Part shown: piece after piece, positions 7,119 through 15,151 of the stretch
Position numbering within the stretch: the stretch's first letter is position 1
Layout: each line of letters opens with the position of its first letter
Source: Planctomycetota bacterium
GTDB lineage: Bacteria; Planctomycetota; Phycisphaerae; WQYP01
DNA length: 40,994 nucleotides
Direction: 5' to 3'
NCBI GenBank assembly: GCA_021785435.1
Contig: JAJYFE010000019.1
Coordinates: forward strand, 1-40,994
Made by a program: the position numbers and the translations under genes
The notes under the pieces: model-generated
What the model was told of the DNA's origin: nothing
The model's database searches: none
Seen by the model: the letters and a program-made list of their open reading frames with translations, nothing else

Positions 7119-8006
7119 TCATCGGTGATAGTGCCAACTCCCCAACCGTCTTAGCGGCGGTATTGATGCTGCTCGTGGGCTACGCCGTTGCCCACAATTT
7201 GGCCGCACCTCCGCAACTCGCCCCGCTTCATAACCCGAAGCCCGGTCGATATGAAGGTTTTCATCGCCCGTCATCGCCAGCGTGGCACACTCCGCCAGGT
7301 TCCGATTCGGGCTGGCCACCTTGCGCCGGCGGCGCAGCAGCAGGGCCGCGCCACCGATGGCGAACAGCGCCACCGTCGCCGGTTCCGGCACGGGGGAGCT
7401 CGACGCAGAGGCCGACTCCAGTAGTACACTGCCGTTAGAGGAATACGCCGTCAGGTAGGGGGTGGAATCGCTAAAATTACTCAGCAAAGGAAAGCTAACC
7501 GTCTGTACGTCCTGCTTACCGTCAGCCAAGTAGCCCCCGGAAGCGAGTTCTACACCGCCACTTGATCCCAGCGTACTGGATGCGTAGAGAATAAAGCTGT
7601 CATCCGGCGCTGAAAGGCTGCCCATCGTTACGGACAGGGACGCGAAACCGCCGTTATTAATAAGGTTGCCCAGATCCAGCTGGATGAAGCTGGGGGGATT
7701 GATCTCATTGGTGCTCTCACCGGCCAATCCCAGCCCCATTTCGCCCGTCCCGTCATTCTTGCCGTAAAGCTTGGCGGCGGTATCGTCTGAGCTATATCCA
7801 TATGCTGTAATCGCGATCGTGTTTCCGCCAGGAACACTGGTGGCCGTATAAACTTGGTGCTCGCTGAGCGTACCGGTAGGGGAATTAAAGTTCCAAGTGA
7901 TGGTGTCCGCGCTGGCCATCCCGGGGACGGCGATTGTGGCGAATAAGGCACACCACAACAGGGCCACCCAAGGGGGCGCCTTCAGGGAGGTGCTGAACTT
8001 TGCCAT
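7119..8006 (-). CDS. PEP-CTERM sorting-domain protein 1, with atypical C-terminal extension
   Basis: 295 residues. The start ATG at 8006 lies 7 nt after AAAGGAG. Residues 1-33 form a signal peptide ending in ASA. The body (about 34-200) is Ser/Gly/Thr-rich with no catalytic motif I recognise, as in many exported PEP-CTERM proteins. The sorting signal is at 205-229: VPEP, a hydrophobic helix, then RRRRK. In known systems an exosortase cleaves here and the protein goes to the outer surface or the exopolysaccharide matrix. Unusually the frame continues 66 residues past the Arg cluster. The first 23 or so extra residues (VASPNRNLAECATLAMTGDE and on) also appear in the neighbouring PEP-CTERM protein; the rest is Arg-rich and reads like translated intergenic DNA, so a frameshift or lost stop is possible. 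No exosortase gene is in the window. Confidence 0.85.
   Translation of the reverse strand: MAKFSTSLKAPPWVALLWCALFATIAVPGMASADTITWNFNSPTGTLSEHQVYTATSVPGGNTIAITAYGYSSDDTAAKLYGKNDGTGEMGLGLAGESTNEINPPSFIQLDLGNLINNGGFASLSVTMGSLSAPDDSFILYASSTLGSSGGVELASGGYLADGKQDVQTVSFPLLSNFSDSTPYLTAYSSNGSVLLESASASSSPVPEPATVALFAIGGAALLLRRRRKVASPNRNLAECATLAMTGDENLHIDRASGYEAGRVAEVRPNCGQRRSPRAASIPPLRRLGSWHYHR
7250..7395 (-). repeat. PEP-CTERM tail cassette, copy 1
   Basis: 146 bp aligned without gaps to 8289-8434. The 94 bp at 7302-7395 are identical base for base to 8341-8434, third codon positions included. It encodes the VPEP motif, the hydrophobic helix, the RRRRK cluster and the shared extra tail. The bodies of the two genes are unrelated. 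Confidence 0.85.
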
Positions 8007-8176
8007 AACATAACTCCTTTCCAAAATGAACTATTCTGCTCCGCCGGCGTGTGACCGTTCCCCAGGCCGGCCCGTAGTAAGGGCCCGGACGTCTTGCTGC
8101 GGTGCGTTGCCGTAGTTCCTGGCCCGAAGCCCCGGCACGCCGGGAATGGAGGACGGCCTCCCCCCCCCCAACCTCG

Positions 8177-8238
8177 CGCTTACGCTTGGGGCTACGACGG
8201 CCCATGCCGTTATTATTTCGTAGCCCGGAGCGTAAGCG
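8177..8238. repeat. Palindromic TAGCCCGGAGCGTAAGC element, intergenic copy
   Basis: The left arm CGCTTACGCT-tg-GGGCTACG (8177-8196) and right arm CGTAGCCC-gg-AGCGTAAGCG (8219-8238) are perfect inverses except for the two central bases. The loop is 22 nt. The same arm words occur at 37119-37190 inside a coding sequence. It lies in the leader of PEP-CTERM gene 1. Confidence 0.75.
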
Positions 8239-8263
8239 ATGGGTCAAGATACGCTCGTGGCAC

Positions 8264-8290
8264 GCAGCCCCGCGCTAGCGCCTGGGGCTA
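8264..8290. repeat. Palindrome overlapping the end of PEP-CTERM gene 2
   Basis: AGCCCCGCGCTAGCGCCTGGGGCT: outer AGCCCC / GGGGCT arms around the perfect palindrome GCGCTAGCGC. The central CTA supplies the TAG stop codon (complement, 8275-8277) of PEP-CTERM gene 2, so the element determines where that protein ends. Confidence 0.55.
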
Positions 8291-9129
8291 TGAATGTTTG
8301 CATCGCCGGTCGTCGCCAGCGTGGCGCACTCCGCCAGTTTCCGATTCGGGCTGGCCACCTTGCGCCGGCGGCGCAGCAGCAGGGCCGCGCCACCGATGGC
8401 GAACAGCGCCACCGTCGCCGGTTCCGGCACGGGGTTGGCGGCCATGCTCGTCGACGAGTCTTCGCCGAAGCCATCCGTGCCGTACGCGAGCAACACATTA
8501 TCGGTGGCAATGGTTGTATCGGTCGTGACACCGGGCATATCGAGTGCGAACGTGGCCGTCTGACTCAGCACCGGTTCATGGTTGGTCACGCTGGGGTTGA
8601 TGTCGGAGTAGACACCACCCGAAGCATCCGGAGGCCCGATAACCAAATCTTTTGGAGGGCCGGAGCCAATGGCCAACGCGTACGTGTTACTACCGCTGGG
8701 GGTTAATTGCCACTTCGTGGCCATACTGTCGTTGGTCACCAGGGCCTGGGGATGGCCCGAATCGCCCAAGGTGTATCCTCCCCCGGAGTGGGAGTAAAAG
8801 CTTCCTTCGTAGCCGACGTCGGTGGCGTTGTCGATTCCGTAGGAGGCGGGGGAGGCGTTGGCGATCTCGAATTGGATGCCGTAGATGGCCTCTTTATCCG
8901 AATGCGTATTCGGGCTGGTGTTCTGGATGGTGACGGTCACCTGATTGAGTGCGGTGGTGAATGTGACCGTTGCGTCCAAGTAGTGGCTGGACCCATCACC
9001 GGCGTCGAAGTTTGTCAAATTGAAACTTTCCGTGTTCGCCCGCAACGGTGTCGCACCGGCCGCCAGTACTGCGGCGGCCGCCAGCGCCAAGACCGCGAGA
9101 AATGCCCTCTTAGATGAAAACGTGGACAT
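8275..9129 (-). CDS. PEP-CTERM sorting-domain protein 2
   Basis: 284 residues from the ATG at 9129 (GGGAG six nt upstream; an adjacent ATG at 9132 is also possible). A signal peptide covers about residues 1-30 (hydrophobic core FLAVLALAAAAVLAAGA). The body starts TESFNLTNFDAGDGSSHYLD and is Ser/Gly/Asp-rich without a known catalytic motif. The PEP signal is at 233-257 (VPEP, hydrophobic helix, RRRRK), followed by 27 further residues ending SPRR. The sorting region is nearly identical at the DNA level to that of the upstream-lying paralogue, although the bodies are unrelated. Function is probably a matrix or surface component sorted by an exosortase located elsewhere. A plausible promoter is at 9327-9354, giving a leader of about 190 nt. 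Confidence 0.87.
   Translation of the reverse strand: MSTFSSKRAFLAVLALAAAAVLAAGATPLRANTESFNLTNFDAGDGSSHYLDATVTFTTALNQVTVTIQNTSPNTHSDKEAIYGIQFEIANASPASYGIDNATDVGYEGSFYSHSGGGYTLGDSGHPQALVTNDSMATKWQLTPSGSNTYALAIGSGPPKDLVIGPPDASGGVYSDINPSVTNHEPVLSQTATFALDMPGVTTDTTIATDNVLLAYGTDGFGEDSSTSMAANPVPEPATVALFAIGGAALLLRRRRKVASPNRKLAECATLATTGDANIHSPRR
8289..8434 (-). repeat. PEP-CTERM tail cassette, copy 2
   Basis: Direct copy of 7250-7395, offset 1039 bp. Divergence is confined to the outer 50 bp (the extra tail), while the segment encoding the sorting signal is identical. This points to recent duplication or gene conversion. Confidence 0.85.
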
Positions 9130-9326
9130 CATACTCTCCCGCTCTCCCGTAGCGTCACAGCGGGGTTGCCTGAAAGCCAAGCGGGGCGCCGGCCCGGGAG
9201 CCCTGCCGCCCAGCTAAAACACAGGTTACCTTTTACCATCGCTGCCTGATGGGGATGCTCTTAGACCGAGCTATTACGAATGGTCTTTCCCTCTTCCTTC
9301 CCATCCAAGAGCGACCAGATATAAAT

Positions 9327-9354
9327 ATGATAGCGGTCTCCGGCACAAAGTCAA
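9327..9354 (-). promoter_or_regulatory. Sigma-70-type promoter for PEP-CTERM gene 2
   Basis: On the complement, TTGACT (9349-9354) and TATCAT (9327-9332) are separated by 16 bp, in a locally AT-rich stretch. The spacing and both hexamers fit the housekeeping consensus well. It faces the PEP-CTERM gene starting at 9129. Confidence 0.5.
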
Positions 9355-9737
9355 GCCCTGTCGAAAATAACCGGTAGTGATACTCTCCATATCCCGGAGT
9401 GTAACGGTCCGTCAGGGCATAACGTTTACATTCCGGAAAAGGGATTAGCGCCGACGTGGCAGGAGCGCTAACCTGCGATTCGCCGCCGAGAGACCGCCAG
9501 GCGACTCGAAAATCCTGCCCGCCCCCGGCGAGGCGAGCGGCTGATAATCCCGGCCGCTATCGGGATAACGGCCGGGGCGTGGAAGGTTATTTGCTAACCG
9601 TCCCCAAGGTCCCGATGGCCGTCGAGATTCGGATGATCACACACGCTCAGCCCCGGCACTTTCCTGCCGGTATTCATCGGGACTATCGGGGGGGATATGC
9701 GATTATCATGTCTTCCCGGTGCGGCAACGCCCTGTGT
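9355..9737. other. Intergenic region with repeats
   Basis: No gene is recognisable between the promoter and the 3' end of the delta'-like gene. It holds a GGCGACTC repeat (9500-9540) and an 8-bp hairpin with 12-nt loop (CCCGGCCG 9549-9556 / CGGCCGGG 9569-9576). Confidence 0.55.
9500..9540 (+). repeat. Dispersed GGCGACTC repeat, copy 2
   Basis: GGCGACTCGAAAATCCTGCC followed by CGCCCCCGGCGAGGCGAGCG. It aligns to 3613-3661 with two small gaps and to the complement of 25521-25570. Confidence 0.6.
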
Positions 9738-11012
9738 TCAGCCGCCGCGGCGAATCGCCTGCTCCAAGCCAGCGCCGGCGCTGGCCAGGGCCAGGCCGAT
9801 GTGGGCGTTCATATCCACCTGGTGCTCGGCGGCACGGCAGATCGCCAGGCAACGAGATACCACCGCAGGGGCAAGTTGTCCCGGTGGCGACAGTGGCGCC
9901 GCGATCGGCGCGGCCACCGCTGCGGCTAAGCGATCATCCAACCAGGCCGCGGCAAAGCCCAGCATGACGGCCACCCCGTCGCGGGTCAGCACCACTTTCG
10001 AGGCCAGCGGATCGCGGCGCAGCTCGGCTTGGGCGTACTGCTCGGCACAGGATTGGATGGCGCCCGCCAGGGCCGTTCCGCCGCCGCGACCCAGGGCCAG
10101 ATTCTCCAGGGCCAGTGCGACCCGGTCGATCCAGCCCAGCACCGCGAATTGGCCGGGTTCTGTGGACTTGGCCGTTGGTGGCCGGCGCGGCGCCGAGCGG
10201 TTCGATTCGCGCCGCGACGGCGCGGCCGGCGCATCTTCGTCCATGGCCGTGTGCCCCGCGTCCAACCAGCGCAGCGCCACGCCCAGACTGCCCCCGGAAA
10301 GGCGGGCGAGCAATTTCGCCTGCCCTGGCGTCAAGCCGCGCTCCAGAAGCCGTGGGCAAAGCGCCTCCGGCGGCAACGCGCCAAACCGCACCAACTGGGC
10401 GCGGCTGCGGATGGTGGCCAGCAAATGATCCGGGCTGGCGGTCACCAGGACCAGGAAGGATTGCGCCGGTGGTTCTTCCAGGGCTTTCAGCAGGGCGTTC
10501 TGGGCAGGTGGTTCCATCAAATCCGCCTCATCGATAATAAACCATTTGCCGCGCCCGCGCTGCGACCGACGATACAACTTCGGGTCCACCGGATGTTCCG
10601 GCGAGGCGTTGCCGGTGATTTCTCCGCGAATGACATCAATGCCCAGCGTGCTGGCCTTGGAGTTTCCCGCATGATCGTGATAACGGATCAGATTCCGATG
10701 AATCAGATGCAGGTCGGGATGGCTACCCGCATCCACCGCCCGGCAGGAGTCGCAGCGACCACAGGCCAGCGTCCATTCAAAATCCGGCGGCAGACAGGAA
10801 TTCCGCGTTCGCGCCATCGGTTTTCCGCTTTGTTTTTGCGGATGATCGCAAAGACAGGTTTTAGCCAGGGCGACGGCGGTAAGGTGCTTGCCGACCCCCG
10901 CGGGACCGGCAAAAATCCAGGTGGAGGCCAGGCGCCCGGAAGCGATCACCCGCTGCAGTTGGGCGACGGCAGTTGATTGGCCCTGAATTTCAAACATAAC
11001 CGCCTTTGGCAT
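9738..11012 (-). CDS. holB: DNA polymerase III delta'-like clamp-loader ATPase
   Basis: 424 residues. Delta' is part of the clamp loader that places the sliding clamp on DNA. Walker A is GPAGVGK at 36-42. A zinc-type cysteine set follows (a Cys near 53-55, then CGRCDSC), as in DnaX/HolB proteins. Walker B is FIIDEADLM, sensor 1 is LVTASPDHLL, and IRSRAQ stands in the place of the SRC motif. The retained Walker motifs leave open a DnaX (tau/gamma) paralogue, but the length and lack of a long C-terminal domain favour delta'. The ATG at 11012 directly follows the stop of the aminotransferase (TAAATG), implying coupled translation; an internal ATG at 10997 with AAAGG upstream is an alternative. 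It is the last gene of a three-gene operon. Confidence 0.85.
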   Translation of the reverse strand: MPKAVMFEIQGQSTAVAQLQRVIASGRLASTWIFAGPAGVGKHLTAVALAKTCLCDHPQKQSGKPMARTRNSCLPPDFEWTLACGRCDSCRAVDAGSHPDLHLIHRNLIRYHDHAGNSKASTLGIDVIRGEITGNASPEHPVDPKLYRRSQRGRGKWFIIDEADLMEPPAQNALLKALEEPPAQSFLVLVTASPDHLLATIRSRAQLVRFGALPPEALCPRLLERGLTPGQAKLLARLSGGSLGVALRWLDAGHTAMDEDAPAAPSRRESNRSAPRRPPTAKSTEPGQFAVLGWIDRVALALENLALGRGGGTALAGAIQSCAEQYAQAELRRDPLASKVVLTRDGVAVMLGFAAAWLDDRLAAAVAAPIAAPLSPPGQLAPAVVSRCLAICRAAEHQVDMNAHIGLALASAGAGLEQAIRRGG

Positions 11013-12194
11013 TTATCCGTCGGCAAGCCGGTTCAGCAGCGCGATTCCTTTTTCGAGCATCGCGTCGCTGGTGGCGTAACTTAAACGAAAATGCGTGTCC
11101 CGGCGGCTGAATACGCTTCCGGGAATGATCAGCAGATTATTGGCGATCGCCCGCGCGACGAACTCCGTGGCGCTTTCCTTCCCCGGCGCCTTGGGGAAAA
11201 AGTAAAAAGCTCCGCCGGGCGGCTGAATCTCGAAACGCTCCCGCAAACCCTCCGCCACCCGGTCGCGCTTGCGACGATAAGCATCAATCTGGCCGGACAT
11301 GTCCACGCGGTGGCCGTGCACCAGTTCGAGCGCCGCATACTGTGCCGGCGAAGGCGCGCATACGAAGGTGTATTGCTGCAATTTGGTCATTTGTTCGACG
11401 ATGGCTTTCGGGCCAGCGGCGTATCCCAGCCGCCAGCCGGTCATGGCGTAGGTTTTGGAATATCCTTTCAGCAACACACATTGTTCCGGCAGCAGGGGGG
11501 CGATGCTTTCGTGTGGTTGATAACAAAAGGCGTCATAAATTTCATCGCTTAAGACCAGCAGACGATGCCTTCGGGCGAGGTCCGCCGCGGCCCGTAGTTC
11601 CGTCGCCGTGAAGGCGATACCGGTGGGATTATTCGGCGAGCAAAGCACCAGCATCTTGGTGCGGCGGGTGACGGCGGCTTCGATCCGCTCCGGATGCAGC
11701 CGGAAGTCAGGATAACAGTCCACCGGTACCGGGATGGCGCCGATCAGCCGCGGTAAATGTTGGTACATCACGAAATACGGATCCAGCAGCAGTACTTCAT
11801 CGCCCGGATCCAAAGTAGCGAACATAGCCAGCATAATGCCGGCGGACGTTCCGGAAAGAATCAGCACCCCGGGATCTTTCCATCCGGTTCTGTCTATCAC
11901 CTGGCGGCGCAGCGGTTCCAGCAGCGCGCCGATGCCCTGCGTGGGTGTATACCGGTTTTTTCCCTCGCGAATGGCCTCAATAGCCCGCTGTTTAATCGGC
12001 TCCGGAACGTCGAAATCCGGTTGGCCAATGGACAGATTAATCGGGTCTTTCAGAGTCCCCGCCAGGTCGAAAACCTTACGGATGCCCGAAGCATCGATCT
12101 GAAGGGCGCGTTGTGCGATAAGCCGCGCCACGTCAAAACCGCGCCCGTTGTCTGGCTGCGGCGGAGATTTAATGGCTCTCGTGGACTGGTTCAT
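11013..12194 (-). CDS. Class I/II pyridoxal-phosphate aminotransferase (aspartate/aromatic type)
   Basis: 393 residues, the usual length of fold-type I aminotransferases. These enzymes move amino groups between amino acids and keto acids, often aspartate or aromatic substrates. Visible motifs are NLSIGQPDFDVP at the N-terminus, the cofactor-binding SPNNPTG and LSDEIYDAF, and the PLP lysine K247 in GYSKTYAMTGWRLGY. The C-terminal substrate Arg lies in HFRLSYATS. The start at 12194 overlaps the end of the M16-like gene by 26 bp and has AGGG just upstream. Substrate preference cannot be read. It sits between a peptidase-like gene and holB in one transcription unit, a pairing with no obvious functional logic. 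Confidence 0.93.
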   Translation of the reverse strand: MNQSTRAIKSPPQPDNGRGFDVARLIAQRALQIDASGIRKVFDLAGTLKDPINLSIGQPDFDVPEPIKQRAIEAIREGKNRYTPTQGIGALLEPLRRQVIDRTGWKDPGVLILSGTSAGIMLAMFATLDPGDEVLLLDPYFVMYQHLPRLIGAIPVPVDCYPDFRLHPERIEAAVTRRTKMLVLCSPNNPTGIAFTATELRAAADLARRHRLLVLSDEIYDAFCYQPHESIAPLLPEQCVLLKGYSKTYAMTGWRLGYAAGPKAIVEQMTKLQQYTFVCAPSPAQYAALELVHGHRVDMSGQIDAYRRKRDRVAEGLRERFEIQPPGGAFYFFPKAPGKESATEFVARAIANNLLIIPGSVFSRRDTHFRLSYATSDAMLEKGIALLNRLADG

Positions 12195-13479
12195 GAACCC
12201 TGGTCTTAGCTGGTGCTTCGCCGCCGCCCACCGGCGCCGGTCCGACGGTCACCTGCGTAATCGGCGCCGCGGCCGTGCCGGCCAGAAACGCATTTAATTG
12301 TTCCAGCGACACCCGTTCGATCCGCTGGCGCAATTCGTCCAGCGTACGCGGACGGCCATAATGGTAATAATCATAAGCGAGTGCCGCGGCCCGGGCCGCC
12401 GTGCTTTCACCATGCATAATCACCCGGCTTTTCATGCCGATTTTCGCCCGCTCCAATTCCTCCGCCGTGACGCCTTGCCGCAGCCGCTCCAGCTCCCGTA
12501 AAAAGGAGTTCAGGGTGGTTGCGGCGCGCTCTGGCGTGGTGCCGGCGTAGCCCAATATCGCCGCCCGCCGGGCCAGGCTGATATAACCGGCATGGACGGC
12601 ATAACATAAACCCTGCTTCTCGCGGATTTCAGAAAACAGCCGCGCCCCCATGCCACCGCTCAGCACGCCCACCGCCAATTGCATCAAAATGCTGTCGGGG
12701 TGGCTCTCTGGCACCGTGTCGCAGGCCAGACCGATCTGGACCTGATTGGCCGGTTGCGTCACATGATACACTCCACCCGGAGCCGGTTTGAGCGTTGGCG
12801 GTGGTGGAGGGCAAGTTCGCCATTCTCCAAAGCAGTTCGCCACCGATTCCTTCAGCGGCTGAAATTCAAGGGCTCCCGCGACGGCCAAAATCGCCCCGAC
12901 GGGGCTGAACCGCCGGTGATAATCCGCCCGGAGCGATTCCGCCGTCAGTGCCGCCAGATGATCGCGCTGCCCGACGATCGGCCGCCCGAAAGGGTCCGGG
13001 AAATGCCGCATTTTCAGAATGAGATTCAACTTCTGCGACGGCTCGTCTTCAATCGCGTCGAGTTGCTGGATGGCCAGATCGCGAGCGGCGGCAAATCCGC
13101 CTTCGGGTAACTGCGGCTGCCGCATTATATCCGCGCAGACGGGTAATACTTCCCCGAAATTCCTGGCCAGCAGGGAGGCGCTTAACCGCATAAATACGGT
13201 TTCCGCTGTCATGGATCGCTGCACGCCCAATTGATCCAGATAGTCCGTCAACTGCCGATTGTCGCGTTCCCCCGCGCCGCGCATCATCCAGTCGGACAGG
13301 ACGCTGGCGCTGCCCAGGGCGTTCTCCGGATCGCTCGCCGCGCCGCCTGGAATCAGCAGGGTTAAAGCCGCCGAGCGCACGTTCTCAACGCGCTCGGCGA
13401 TAAGCGTTAAACCGTTGGCAAATGTATGGACCATCTGGTCGGCGGAGGCCGCGGCGACAGATGGAATCTGGCTGGTCAC
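12169..13479 (-). CDS. M16-family peptidase homologue lacking the zinc-binding motif
   Basis: 436 residues, typical of single-unit bacterial M16B proteins. Active members bind zinc with HxxEH. Here the same place reads G-S-A-S59-V-L-S62-D63-W-M-M-R-G, which aligns to the usual G-x-A-H-x-L-E-H-M-x-x-K-G, so both His and the Glu are replaced. The second domain is intact, with LFSEIREKQGLCYAVHAGY, the substrate-binding Arg/Tyr region. Some M16B enzymes work as pairs of a catalytic and a noncatalytic subunit, and this looks like the noncatalytic kind. No catalytic partner is in the window. The start is a GTG at 13479 with GGAG 6 nt upstream. First gene of the operon with the aminotransferase and holB. 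Confidence 0.88.
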   Translation of the reverse strand: MTSQIPSVAAASADQMVHTFANGLTLIAERVENVRSAALTLLIPGGAASDPENALGSASVLSDWMMRGAGERDNRQLTDYLDQLGVQRSMTAETVFMRLSASLLARNFGEVLPVCADIMRQPQLPEGGFAAARDLAIQQLDAIEDEPSQKLNLILKMRHFPDPFGRPIVGQRDHLAALTAESLRADYHRRFSPVGAILAVAGALEFQPLKESVANCFGEWRTCPPPPPTLKPAPGGVYHVTQPANQVQIGLACDTVPESHPDSILMQLAVGVLSGGMGARLFSEIREKQGLCYAVHAGYISLARRAAILGYAGTTPERAATTLNSFLRELERLRQGVTAEELERAKIGMKSRVIMHGESTAARAAALAYDYYHYGRPRTLDELRQRIERVSLEQLNAFLAGTAAAPITQVTVGPAPVGGGEAPAKTRVHEPVHESH

Positions 13480-13873
13480 AAAACACTCCGGCCGCGCTCA
13501 CCGCCGCCGGCCAATGGCGGCGTTCCTCCACGCGTTAGGCCGAAATACCATCGGCCTTTGGGAACGGTTCCAATGGACCATAGCCTAAGGTAAGCCTCCC
13601 GCCGCGTAAAGTCCGCCTCCGTTCGGGTTAGCCTGTGGCTTGCCTGTACCGAGCGATGGCACGGGTGCAGTTCCTGTTCGAAAGGCCCTCGATCAGGAGC
13701 AGGAGTACGATCTGGAGCACGAACAGGAACCGGGAACAACCTGCGATTACCTCACGAACCCATCAAGATATGGGTAAAGGGAAGGCCCGCCGGGGGCTGA
13801 CGCCTCCGCAGGCACCCCGCTCCACCATGCTCCAAGCACCCTATCCAACCAGGCTGGAAGAGGCATCCGGTCG
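13480..13873. other. Intergenic region with an inverted repeat
   Basis: No gene is recognisable. An 11-bp perfect inverted repeat, GTTCCTGTTCG (13670-13680) and CGAACAGGAAC (13720-13730), encloses a 39-nt segment made of short GGAGCA-like words. The stretch should contain the promoter of the M16-like operon. Confidence 0.55.
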
Positions 13874-15043
13874 TCAAGCCGCGTGCGTATGACGTCTGCC
13901 TGCCAATTTGCCCATGGGCTTTAGGTTGATTCCCCGACCCCACCGCTGGCGCACGGTCTCAAGATAAAATAGGTAGTTTTCCAGCGGCACATCGGGCGGG
14001 ACCCGATGGTCGCAGAAGCCGATAAAGCCGCCTTCTTCGACCAGCGGGGTTAAGCGTTGCACCTCGGCCTCGATTTCCCGTTTGGACCGAGCCAAGATAT
14101 GTTTATCGAATCCGCCCATCAGCAGCAGGTCTTTGCCGTATTGCCGGCGATAGGCCACCGCATCGGCGCGCCAGACGCCGACTTCAATGGGAAACATGCA
14201 GTTAACGCCCGCCTCCAGCCATAGTGGTATCAGCTCGTCAATTTTTCCATCGCAATCCACCCAAATCACATCGCAGCCGCCGCGGCGCAGCTGCTCGGTG
14301 ATCCGCCGATAGTGCGGCACGAGATAACGCCGGAAATGCCCCGGCCCCAACAGCGGACCGCCGTTATAGCACATGTCTTCCCACATCCCGCAGGCGTCCC
14401 AACAGGCGCCTTGGGCCAAAGCGCGGCGATGCGTTTCGACGATCAAGTCGCCGATGGTGGTCACCATTTCTTCAAACAACGCCGGATCGTCGTAGACCAG
14501 ATAAGATAGATTATCCACCCCCATCCAGTTGCGCAGCCATCCATAAAGGCTCCCACCGCTGACCACCCGCGGCGCCGGGCAGTTGGCATCGTTCCATACC
14601 GCCCGGGCGTTTTCCCACTCCGGATAGCGGCCCGGATCGTCGTAATTGGTCAGCCGCGGCAGGTAGTGTTCCCGCCAGCTGGCGCGATCCACCAGCAGGT
14701 GGCCCAAGTGCATGGGAATGGAGCCGGAATATTTGTCGCGCAACACCCGCACGCCGTCCCCCTGCTGGACGACTTCCTGCGTGCCGCGATCTTCCAGTAC
14801 CCGCGTTTCAAAACCGGGATAAAGACCGCAATTCACATCCGGACCGCCGTGATAGTGATAGTATTGATCCATACCGAAAAATTTGTCGGTGCTGGTGGTG
14901 TCGTGACCGCCGCCGACCTCGGCGGGCAGCCCCTGGGCGTGCCAGACATCGATGGTTTCAGGCCAAAAACCAAAATCGCAAATCGGCGCCCGGTCCCGCG
15001 GCTGATAGTGCATGGTGGCGATAAATCGTTGGCGGTCATTCAT
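13874..15043 (-). CDS. Uroporphyrinogen decarboxylase (URO-D) superfamily protein
   Basis: 389 residues from the ATG at 15043, with GGAG 6 nt upstream; a longer form from 15055 is possible. The N-terminus MNDRQRFIATMHYQPRDRAP is the standard opening of this family, and the end holds GVNCMFPIEVGVW, LLLMGGFDKHIL and GFIGFCDHRVPPDVP, matching the barrel strands that carry the metal or substrate residues. Many Trp, Tyr and His residues line the middle (YYHYHGGPDVN, ACGMWEDMCYNGGPLLG). Relatives decarboxylate uroporphyrinogen or transfer methyl groups in methanol/methylamine metabolism. This divergent branch is common in Planctomycetes and Verrucomicrobia and has no settled function. It is a different sequence from the partial gene at the window start and is divergent from pgl. 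Confidence 0.9.
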   Translation of the reverse strand: MNDRQRFIATMHYQPRDRAPICDFGFWPETIDVWHAQGLPAEVGGGHDTTSTDKFFGMDQYYHYHGGPDVNCGLYPGFETRVLEDRGTQEVVQQGDGVRVLRDKYSGSIPMHLGHLLVDRASWREHYLPRLTNYDDPGRYPEWENARAVWNDANCPAPRVVSGGSLYGWLRNWMGVDNLSYLVYDDPALFEEMVTTIGDLIVETHRRALAQGACWDACGMWEDMCYNGGPLLGPGHFRRYLVPHYRRITEQLRRGGCDVIWVDCDGKIDELIPLWLEAGVNCMFPIEVGVWRADAVAYRRQYGKDLLLMGGFDKHILARSKREIEAEVQRLTPLVEEGGFIGFCDHRVPPDVPLENYLFYLETVRQRWGRGINLKPMGKLAGRRHTHAA

Positions 15044-15151
15044 GCGCAACTCCATTTTCCATCCAGTTATCCCCTGGCTATGATACATCGTCGCCGATAC
15101 AAGGCCCGGCGTCCATGGCCGATTCGATCATTTGATGCACCTGCGAAGCGT

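Noticed and set aside
14666-15151. Long N-terminal extension of pgl
   Set aside because: It is antisense to the URO-D gene, and the lactonase family begins at about 15152.
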